Source of the DNA: Planctomycetaceae bacterium
Lineage (GTDB): Bacteria > Planctomycetota > Planctomycetia > Pirellulales > Thermoguttaceae
DNA length: 11,453 nucleotides
Reading direction: 5' to 3'
NCBI GenBank assembly: GCA_031267635.1
Contig: JAIRYX010000292.1
Span: 1-11,453, forward strand
This document shows positions 1 through 5,330 of the stretch, piece after piece. Numbering within the stretch: the stretch's first letter is position 1; every line of letters begins with the position of its first letter. The position numbers and the translations under genes were made by a program. The notes under the pieces are model-generated. The model saw only the letters and a list, made by a program, of their open reading frames with translations, made no database searches and was not told the origin of the DNA.

Positions 1-210
1 CTCTCATTCCCCCGCGGGAATCTCTCATTCCCGGTCGGGAGACTCTCATTCCCGGGCGGGAGACTCTCATTCCCGGGCGGGAGACTCTCATTCCCCCGCG
101 GGAGACTCTCATTCCCCCGCGGGAATCTCTCATTCCTTCGCGGGAACGGCACATTTCCCTTCGCAGAAAACTTATTTTTCTTCGCAGAGAACTCATTTTC
201 CTTCGGGAGC
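1..210. repeat. 21-bp tandem repeat array, about ten units, running off the left edge
   Basis: Seven well-matched 21-bp units begin at 1, 22, 43, 64, 85, 106 and 127, each opening with CTCTCATTCC. Three decayed units follow at 148, 169 and 190, keeping the period and the TTCG/GGGA-like core. Most units can fold into a small hairpin, TTCCC-CCGC-GGGAA or TCCC-GGTC-GGGA, separated by a pyrimidine-rich CTCTCA. Because 21 is a multiple of three, frame 1 on the plus strand is open from position 1 to a stop at 361-363, reading as heptads of the type LSFPxGR. No start codon lies inside the window, so I cannot tell whether this is the end of a real gene. The array may continue upstream. Confidence 0.9.
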
Positions 211-378
211 GGCTCGCAAAGCTCTTTCGAGCGATCATTCCTAATAATAATCGGAATATTGTTGGAAATCGTAACGGAAAAGTTCCTGTCGGTTTTTACC
301 GGAAGCTCCGCGGACAAGGGACACGAGGGACTTTTGGGACTCAAGGGACTTGGGGAATATTAGGACTCATTCTTCTCA
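211..378. other. Intergenic stretch with GGGAC-rich motifs
   Basis: No gene is recognisable here. Positions 313-352 contain a purine-rich run with repeated GGGACTT/GGGACTC motifs that recur, in either orientation, in other gaps of the window (near 488-508, 1597-1617, 3668-3688 and 8797-8823). The rest looks like unique, non-coding sequence. Confidence 0.5.
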
Positions 379-470
379 TTTCCGGTCTTCTTTCTCTCAT
401 TTCCGGTCTTCTTTCTCCGATTTCCGGTCTTCTTTCTCTGATTTCCGGTCTTCTTTCTCCGATTTTGGGA
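379..470. repeat. Second 21-bp tandem array, four units plus a partial
   Basis: Units start at 379, 400, 421 and 442 with TTTCCGGTCTTCTTTCTC, followed by CGA, TGA or TCA. A decayed fifth begins at 463. Aligned on CTCTCATTYCCGGTC, the unit matches the first array over its first 15 bases with one difference and then diverges (TTCTTT instead of GGGAGA), so the two arrays probably share an origin. The 21-bp period keeps open frames on both strands (RSSFSDF heptads on plus, RRPEIRE heptads on minus). I regard these as by-products of the repeat rather than genes, since both are short and low in complexity. Confidence 0.85.
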
Positions 471-557
471 ACTCTTTTTCCAAAAACTTCACTTGTCCCG
501 GAAGTCCCCGGATTTCCTTTGGTTGCTTGTATCACATTGCCTGCTCCTCTCCCGCAC

Positions 558-586
558 TTGACAAAACGTGTGAGAAACATTAAAAG
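558..586 (+). promoter_or_regulatory. Candidate sigma-70 promoter for larE
   Basis: A perfect -35 hexamer, TTGACA, at 558-563 is followed after 17 bases by TAAAAG at 581-586, which matches the -10 consensus at four of six positions. Transcription would start near 593, leaving about 100 bases before the preferred larE start at 697. This is a pattern match only. Confidence 0.4.
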
Positions 587-696
587 GAAGTATTAGAAAT
601 TCGGGGAGTTCCGGAATGAGACGTACTGTCTGCCAAAAGAGTCCCGCGCGTCCCATTTGTCCCTGCAATAATCATTCAAAGAGATCCCAAATCATC

Positions 697-1518
697 ATGG
701 AAACACTTGAAACGAAATACGACAGCTTAACGCAGTATCTCAAGAATCTCGGAAAAGTCGCGGTGGCGTTTTCCGGCGGCGTTGATTCAACCTTCCTGCT
801 CATAACGGCGAGCGACGTGTTGGGAGGGAATGTGCTTGCCGTCACCGCCCGCTCTTGCAGCTTCCCGGAACGCGAACTCCAAGAAGCGTGTGCTTTTACG
901 CGGCAAAACGGCGTCGATCACATCCTTGTGGATTCGGAGGAATTGGACATTGAGGGCTTTTCAAAGAATCCGGTCAATCGCTGCTATTTATGCAAGACGG
1001 AACTGTTTACGAAAATCCGTGCTATCGCCGCGTCGCGCGGCATTGAGCATATCGCGGAGGGTTCCAACACGGACGACGACGGCGACTATCGTCCGGGATT
1101 GCAGGCAGTCGCGGAGCTGGGGATTCACAGCCCCTTGCGGCATGCGAATTTATCGAAAAGCGACATTCGCCAACTCTCCCAAAAACGCGGGTTGCCGACA
1201 TGGGATAAACAAAGTTTTGCGTGCCTGTCGTCGCGTTTTCCTTACGGGGAAACAATTAACAAAGAACGGCTGGCTATGATTGATCAAGCGGAACAATTCT
1301 TATTAAACGCCGGCTTTCGGCAGGTGCGGGTGCGTTACCACGAGAAGCTGGCGCGTATCGAGACCGACGAAAACGGTTTTCGCCTACTCGCCGAAAAGCC
1401 GTTGCGTGAGCAAATTCATCGCCGTTTCCGCGAAATCGGTTTCACCTATATTTCAGTGGATCTGCTCGGCTACCGCACCGGCAGTATGAACGAAACGCTT
1501 CCTATTATCAATCAATAA
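697..1518 (+). CDS. larE: LarE-type ATP-dependent sulfur transferase (nickel-pincer cofactor synthesis)
   Basis: In the known family, LarE activates the pyridinium biscarboxylate mononucleotide by AMPylation and inserts sulfur into it, making the ligand of the nickel-pincer cofactor of lactate racemase and related enzymes; it is cytoplasmic. Seen here: the PP-loop SGGVDS at residues 26-31, EGSNTDD near 121-127, and SFACLSSRFPYG at 173-184, with Cys176 at the position of the sulfur-donor cysteine of the lactobacillus enzyme. A further pair, Cys96-x-x-Cys99, is present; with Cys176 this matches the three-cysteine pattern of LarE proteins that carry a [4Fe-4S] cluster rather than sacrificing their cysteine. 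I chose ATG 697 (273 residues, the usual family length, and it puts the donor cysteine at 176). The open frame continues up to 616, but that stretch is intergenic-type sequence. No larA, larB or larC is visible, so the client enzyme is unknown. Confidence 0.9.
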   Translation: METLETKYDSLTQYLKNLGKVAVAFSGGVDSTFLLITASDVLGGNVLAVTARSCSFPERELQEACAFTRQNGVDHILVDSEELDIEGFSKNPVNRCYLCKTELFTKIRAIAASRGIEHIAEGSNTDDDGDYRPGLQAVAELGIHSPLRHANLSKSDIRQLSQKRGLPTWDKQSFACLSSRFPYGETINKERLAMIDQAEQFLLNAGFRQVRVRYHEKLARIETDENGFRLLAEKPLREQIHRRFREIGFTYISVDLLGYRTGSMNETLPIINQ

Positions 1519-1547
1519 CAGGAGGCAGTCCACAGGACAAGAGGGGC

Positions 1548-1592
1548 GGGCAATGAGACAATGGGCAATGAGACAACGGGCAATGAGACAAA
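1548..1592. repeat. 15-bp direct repeat, three copies
   Basis: GGGCAATGAGACAAT, GGGCAATGAGACAAC and GGGCAATGAGACAAA stand head to tail just after larE. The core GGGCAATGAGA resembles the reverse complement of the 21-bp unit at the left edge (GGGAATGAGAG), so this may be a short relative of that family. Confidence 0.85.
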
Positions 1593-1628
1593 AGGAACGT
1601 TGAGGACTTGTGGGACGAATCAATACGT

Positions 1629-1653
1629 AGGGGCAGACCTTCGTGTCTGCCCT
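1629..1653. repeat. GGGCAGAC hairpin (REP-like palindrome)
   Basis: GGGCAGAC at 1631-1638 and GTCTGCCC at 1645-1652 form a perfect 8-bp stem around a six-base loop, CTTCGT. A third GGGCAGAC arm follows at 1661-1668. From memory, near-identical 'GTAGGGGCAGACC...GTCTGCCC' palindromes are scattered in intergenic regions of several unrelated bacterial groups; I cannot search to confirm this. It could end larE transcription, but there is no T-tract after it. Confidence 0.7.
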
Positions 1654-1725
1654 AATTTCTGGGCAGACGCCCGTTCCGCGTAAATCTCCGCGTTAAAAAT
1701 GCTCTCCCTGAAGCAAAAGCATTTC

Positions 1726-1851
1726 GGCGTACACGCCGGAACGCTCGTCGCTTGCGACGGAACTCTTGGCGTACACGCCGAAATATCCGTCTTATGCGAT
1801 GAAATATTTGGGACAAGTCCCAACGGCTCCGGAACATGATCCGGCGGCTTT
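1726..1851. repeat. Array of six 21-bp hairpin units with changing arms
   Basis: Six consecutive 21-base units begin at 1726, 1747, 1768, 1789, 1810 and 1831. Each is five bases, a two-base loop, five complementary bases and a nine-base spacer. The arms are GGCGT/ACGCC, GTCGC/GCGAC, GGCGT/ACGCC, GTCTT/GCGAT, GGGAC/GTCCC and GGAAC/GATCC. Four units pair perfectly. The fourth pairs at four of five positions if G-T is allowed, and the sixth at four of five. The spacers go in pairs (GGAACGCTC/GGAACTCTT, GAAATATCC/GAAATATTT, AACGGCTCC/GGCGGCTTT), giving a 42-bp higher order. The arm sequence changes while pairing is kept. A 46-codon plus-strand frame (ATG 1699 to TGA 1837-1839) and minus-strand frames also run through it; I do not call them genes. 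Confidence 0.85.
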
Positions 1852-2124
1852 GGGAAAGACCACGACTTTCAGCGACTCGATTTGAAAGCTTATGAGTAAC
1901 CTTTGCAGACGGTTGCCGCTCTCCCTAAAGTCTTTTTCATTGCGGAAACTCCAAACTCGTCAGCCGCCGCTCGTTGGAAAACCGTGCGGACGGTTCCAAG
2001 AGGATGGATTGTTTGACATGGAGTCAATAAGGCGTTAGTCATCGCGTTTTCTCTTGTATTTTTTCTACTTTCTTCTACAATAATAACTATTGATGTTTTC
2101 TCTCACTTTTACCTTTGATGTTTT
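1852..2124. other. Intergenic leader region of the response regulator gene
   Basis: No gene is seen. A strong stem-loop lies at 1974-1999: TTGGAAAACCGT pairs with ACGGTTCCAA around a GCGG loop, giving ten pairs with a two-base bulge. A smaller hairpin, GAAAG/CTTTC, is at 1854-1870. A perfect TTGACA at 2013-2018 has only a poor -10 at the right distance (TAGTCA, 2036-2041). An AT-rich stretch at 2076-2081 contains TACAAT. I cannot choose a promoter. There is no Shine-Dalgarno site ahead of the gene at 2125. Confidence 0.5.
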
Positions 2125-3648
2125 ATGGAACCGCCGTTAAAAATATTGGTTGTGGACGACGAAGAATCGCACGCGGAGGTTGTGGCGGCGTCGCTGGAAA
2201 AAATTGGCGCCGATTGCCATATTGCGCATTCGCAGGCGGACGCAATGAAGGAAATCAACTCGTACTATTTCGACGTGATTATCACCGATCTGATGCTGGA
2301 ACGCGAGAACAGCGGTCTCGAAATTTTGAAGACCGCCAAAGCCGTGTCCGAAGAATCCGAAGTGATTGTGATGACGGCGAATAATTCGGTCGAAATTGCG
2401 GTCGAGGCGATGCGCCGCGGTGCGTTCAACTATCTGCAAAAGCCGCTCGACCTGAAACAAATTCGTACGTTGGCGGAAAAAGCGGGCGAAAGTTCGCGGA
2501 TTCGTCGGATGAATTTGGAGTTGCTGCAACGGCTCGACGAGAAATTCGGATTCGGCGGCGTTATCGGGAGCAGTCCCGCGATGCTTGCGGTGGTTGACCG
2601 CTTAAAACGAATCGCGCCGACCGACGCGACCGTGCTTATTCAAGGCGAAACCGGAACGGGAAAAGAATTGTTCGCGCAGGCGATTCATCAAAATTCGCCT
2701 CGCAAAAGCCGTCCGTTTGTCGCGTTGAATTGCGCCGCGTTGAGCGAAAGTATTCTTGAAAGCGAGTTGTTCGGGCATATCAAAGGAGCGTTTACCGACG
2801 CAGCGAGCGACCGAATCGGCAAATTTGAATATGCAAACGGCGGCACGCTTTTTCTCGACGAAGTAGGCGATATGCCGATGCCGACGCAGATTAAACTTTT
2901 GCGCGTGCTGGAAAACGGCGAAATTACGCGGGTTGGATCGAACGATGTGATTAAAGTCAATGTGCGGCTGCTTTCCGCCACGAACCGCAACCTGGAAGAG
3001 GCAATCGCGACCGGCGCATTCCGGCAGGATTTGTATCATCGGCTGAAAGTCGTCACGCTCCGTATTCCGACACTTCAAGAACGCGGCGCGGATATTCCGA
3101 TTCTCGTTGACCATTTTGTCAAGCTGTTCGCAAAAAAATACGGCAAAACGATTCGCGGCGTTTCGCTTGCGGCGAGAAAAAAGCTATTGGCGTTTGATTG
3201 GCCCGGAAACGTGCGGCAGTTACGGAACGTCGCGGAAAGTATGGTCGTTGTCGATTTTGATCAAATGCTCGATCTGGACGACCTGCCGGAAGAATTACTC
3301 GGCGGAGAAATTCCTGCGATACTAACAACAAACCCGGCGGTGACAACAACTACGATTATTGCGAACAACGCCGGAGCAGATACCGTAACGTTTGGCGACG
3401 GTATTATCGCCGGAAGCGAATTTACTATGCCGTTGAGAAACGCTTCTGCGGCGAAAAATCTGGGAAACAGCCCGCTCAACGACGAAACGACGCTCGCCGC
3501 GCTCACCGGCAATTCGCTCGACACGGTTGAAAAACTTTTCATTTCCGAAACGCTCAAAGTCACCGGCGGCAACCGTGAAGAAGCCGCCAAAATGCTCGGT
3601 ATTGGAGAACGCACGCTGTATCGAAAAATCAAAGAGTATAAGTTGTAA
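2125..3648 (+). CDS. NtrC-family sigma-54-dependent response regulator
   Basis: A cytoplasmic two-component regulator that, once phosphorylated, should use ATP to open sigma-54 promoters. The receiver domain (about 5-120) has the acidic pair Asp11-Asp12, phosphoacceptor Asp55, Thr84 and Lys106. The AAA+ domain (about 146-390) has Walker A GETGTGKE at 174-181, Walker B GGTLFLDEVGD at 239-249, the FRxDLYxRL arginine-finger motif at 299-307 and WPGNVRQL at 359-366. The C-terminal Fis-type helix-turn-helix (about 465-507) ends the protein. Between them lies a threonine- and alanine-rich linker of about 70 residues. The sigma-54 contact loop reads GAFTDA (221-226) instead of GAFTGA. ATG 2125 starts directly before the first receiver strand. 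No histidine kinase lies next to it, and I saw no convincing -24/-12 promoter in the window, so partner and targets are unknown. Confidence 0.95.
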   Translation: MEPPLKILVVDDEESHAEVVAASLEKIGADCHIAHSQADAMKEINSYYFDVIITDLMLERENSGLEILKTAKAVSEESEVIVMTANNSVEIAVEAMRRGAFNYLQKPLDLKQIRTLAEKAGESSRIRRMNLELLQRLDEKFGFGGVIGSSPAMLAVVDRLKRIAPTDATVLIQGETGTGKELFAQAIHQNSPRKSRPFVALNCAALSESILESELFGHIKGAFTDAASDRIGKFEYANGGTLFLDEVGDMPMPTQIKLLRVLENGEITRVGSNDVIKVNVRLLSATNRNLEEAIATGAFRQDLYHRLKVVTLRIPTLQERGADIPILVDHFVKLFAKKYGKTIRGVSLAARKKLLAFDWPGNVRQLRNVAESMVVVDFDQMLDLDDLPEELLGGEIPAILTTNPAVTTTTIIANNAGADTVTFGDGIIAGSEFTMPLRNASAAKNLGNSPLNDETTLAALTGNSLDTVEKLFISETLKVTGGNREEAAKMLGIGERTLYRKIKEYKL

Positions 3649-3938
3649 AACATGATCGGAGCAAAACTTCGCCTGTCCCAGAAGTCCTCCAATTTCTAAT
3701 ACTGCTTGCGCAGGCGTTTCTTTGTTGTTTTGATGTTTGTGTTGTATGGCGAAATTTGCGGTGCGTTTTTAAGCGTGGATATTCTTTATCTCTTCTTTCT
3801 TTTGTCGTGCAATGAAAACGCTAACCTCGTTGATACCTATGCTCTTTCTAATACTCTTTCTAAACAGCAAACCACGTTAAGAAATTGTTTTATGTAGTGA
3901 TGTTACACCCCCTGATGCCCAGTGCATCATTCGCTCTC
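3649..3938. other. Intergenic region with a dispersed repeat and an inverted repeat
   Basis: Positions 3664-3688 (AAAACTTC, CTGTCCC, GAAGTCC) match 486-508 closely, marking a copy of the dispersed GGAC-type intergenic repeat. A short inverted repeat, TGATGC/GCATCA, at 3913-3929 lies ten bases ahead of the -35 box of the next gene and could be an operator. A 63-codon frame at 3706-3897 begins with TTG inside the repeat neighbourhood and is not supported as a gene. Confidence 0.5.
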
Positions 3939-3966
3939 TTGCCAACTTAAACAAAGGCGATATAAT
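3939..3966 (+). promoter_or_regulatory. Strong candidate sigma-70 promoter for the gene at 4060
   Basis: TTGCCA at 3939-3944 (five of six consensus bases), a 16-base spacer, and a perfect TATAAT at 3961-3966. Transcription would begin near 3973, giving a leader of roughly 85 bases. The match and the position ahead of a gene with a clear ribosome binding site make this the best promoter in the window. Confidence 0.6.
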
Positions 3967-4059
3967 GGACAGGTTGTCTGTAGTAATGAACGACTATTAT
4001 GATATTGAGACGTCGTTTGTTTAGTGTGTCTGCTGATTTTATTTTGAGGAATTGTTATC

Positions 4060-5088
4060 ATGAGTAGTATCCCTTCCCCGCATTTTTCGGACGAACCGCC
4101 GTTTGATATGGATTATGACCCGAACGACGATTCCGTTTCAGATTGGTCGCCGACGTTTGATGTTGTCGAAACCGGAACGCAAACGCTTGCTCAATCTGCC
4201 CGCGCATCTCAAAAATCGGTACGCCGTCAGGAAAATGATTTTGTCAGCGACATTGAAGGCGACGAGGAAACAATTGACGCGGAAGTGTTGCAATCGCCGG
4301 TTGTTGTCGAGGTTTCCAACGATTTTATTGCGTCGTGGAACCGCCTGATCAGCATGACGAACTGGGAAAAAGGGAAATTGATTTTTCTTTGGCGGGCAAA
4401 ACTTGCTGAAAACAATCTTCCGCGGCAGGTCTATTCCGACGAATCGCTTGCCAAACGAATCGGTAGCGTATCGGGACAGCACATCGGGCGTTTGCGTCGT
4501 GTCTATGAGCGGTTCGGCGAAACGTTCACGCAATACACCGGTTTGTTTTGGAGTCATTTTCAAGCTGTTCTCGATTGGGACGACGCGGAAAATTGGTTGA
4601 CCGACGCTTCAGGGAATCAATGGTCGGTGGCGACGATGCGGTTGAAACGATGGGAAGCTATCGGCTCTCCGGCAGGACAAAAACCGCGTGATTCCGAAAT
4701 AATCATGTCGGAACAGGACGAAGACGTAAACACGTACAACGATTCTGACACGGTATTGGACGGCAATCTCAAATCCGTTGAACCGAATCGCAAAAATAAG
4801 AACAAAGATCACGACAAAGACCGCAAAAAACATTCCAACAACGGTTCCGGCGACAGCCGCGCAGACAATTTTTCCGCGAATAGTTTGGGCGAGTTTTCAT
4901 CTCCGGCGGAAGCGTTTGCTCAAATGAAACAGATGAAGGATTTGCCGGAAGACCTCAAAGAAGCGTTTGAGCAATTGAAAATTGTTATTTTAAGCCATAA
5001 AGTTTCCGGCTGGCGCGAAGTCGATCCGCAACGGATTCTCACGTTCCTCAATGCGATGAAAGTGGTCGTGATTACGGAAGAAAAATAA
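4060..5088 (+). CDS. Uncharacterised protein with a helix-turn-helix-like core
   Basis: I do not recognise this 342-residue protein as a named family. The first 85 residues are acidic and low in order. A compact, probably helical core spans about 87-205 and is rich in tryptophan. Within it, residues 127-153 (SDESLAKRIG, SGQHIGRLRRVYERFG) resemble a helix-turn-helix as in ParB-like or DUF3102-like proteins, followed by a segment with WDDAENWL and the WSVATMRLKRWE motif. A charged, disordered linker (about 205-275, with KNKNKDHDKDRKK) leads to a helical C-terminal piece (281-342). There is no signal peptide or membrane segment, so it is cytoplasmic. GAGGA at 4046-4050 sits nine bases before the ATG, and a near-consensus promoter precedes it. 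A DNA-binding role is inference only. Confidence 0.85.
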   Translation: MSSIPSPHFSDEPPFDMDYDPNDDSVSDWSPTFDVVETGTQTLAQSARASQKSVRRQENDFVSDIEGDEETIDAEVLQSPVVVEVSNDFIASWNRLISMTNWEKGKLIFLWRAKLAENNLPRQVYSDESLAKRIGSVSGQHIGRLRRVYERFGETFTQYTGLFWSHFQAVLDWDDAENWLTDASGNQWSVATMRLKRWEAIGSPAGQKPRDSEIIMSEQDEDVNTYNDSDTVLDGNLKSVEPNRKNKNKDHDKDRKKHSNNGSGDSRADNFSANSLGEFSSPAEAFAQMKQMKDLPEDLKEAFEQLKIVILSHKVSGWREVDPQRILTFLNAMKVVVITEEK

Positions 5089-5092
5089 ATGT

Positions 5093-5169
5093 TTATACTC
5101 CTCATACTTTGAAATTCGGTTGTCATTAAAAAAGAGAGTTAAGGAATAAGAGAAATTCCTGAGACATGA
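5093..5169. repeat. Dispersed intergenic repeat, copy A
   Basis: This stretch, starting right after the stop codon of the upstream gene, matches 8753-8829 in the same orientation: both begin TTATACTCCTC, continue with ACTTT, AAATTCGG, CATTAAAAAAG and TTAAGGA, and end near GACATGA/GGCATGA, with a small length change in the middle. It contains a 6-bp hairpin, AGGAAT/ATTCCT, at 5142-5160. In copy B it lies upstream of the ankyrin gene, so it is not tied to one gene position. Confidence 0.8.
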
Positions 5170-5187
5170 CAAACGATCAACATTGTC

Positions 5188-5312
5188 TTAAAGTAACTAT
5201 TCAGTCGTTCAAACCACATCAATTCGGACCGGGCAACTGCATAAATTATCCGTACTTGGCGGTGCAATTCGGGCTAATAAGAGAATTCTATAAAACTGAA
5301 TAGTTACATTAA
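5188..5312. mobile_element. 125-bp inverted-repeat element, possible MITE
   Basis: TTAAAGTAACTATTCAGT at 5188-5205 and ACTGAATAGTTACATTAA at 5295-5312 are inverted copies with one mismatch in 18, enclosing about 90 bp with no coding capacity. The innermost perfect arms are 13 bp and begin GTAA, the tetranucleotide that opens the terminal repeats of IS66-family elements. I see no clean 8-bp target duplication. It lies between convergent genes. A single further end-like copy, TAACTATTCAG, occurs at 10954-10964. A long-range hairpin acting as a bidirectional terminator is the alternative. Confidence 0.55.
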
Positions 5313-5330
5313 AGCCATTGATTACAAACA

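Noticed and set aside
1..470. 21-bp arrays as a CRISPR array
   Set aside because: Units are contiguous with no unique spacers, are too short, and vary internally; no cas gene is near.
341..583. Overlapping frames of 79 (minus) and 77 (plus) codons
   Set aside because: They exist because a 21-bp repeat keeps frames open on both strands; compositions are low in complexity and the plus frame starts with TTG inside a repeat motif.
616..696. Longer larE start at 616
   Set aside because: The added 27 residues come from intergenic-type TCCC-rich sequence; the 697 start gives the family length and places the donor cysteine at 176.
1620..1839. Minus-strand frames of 61 and 67 codons and a 46-codon plus frame through the hairpin array
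   Set aside because: All result from a repeat with a period divisible by three; no ribosome binding site and no recognisable product.
2137..3692. Long minus-strand frames opposite the response regulator
   Set aside because: Shadows of a clearly coding plus-strand gene with all family motifs.
3706..3897. 63-codon hydrophobic plus frame
   Set aside because: TTG start next to a dispersed repeat, no Shine-Dalgarno site, and no recognisable domain; I could not support it as a gene.
5188..5312. Calling the inverted-repeat element a full insertion sequence
   Set aside because: Only 125 bp, no transposase coding capacity and no exact target duplication.
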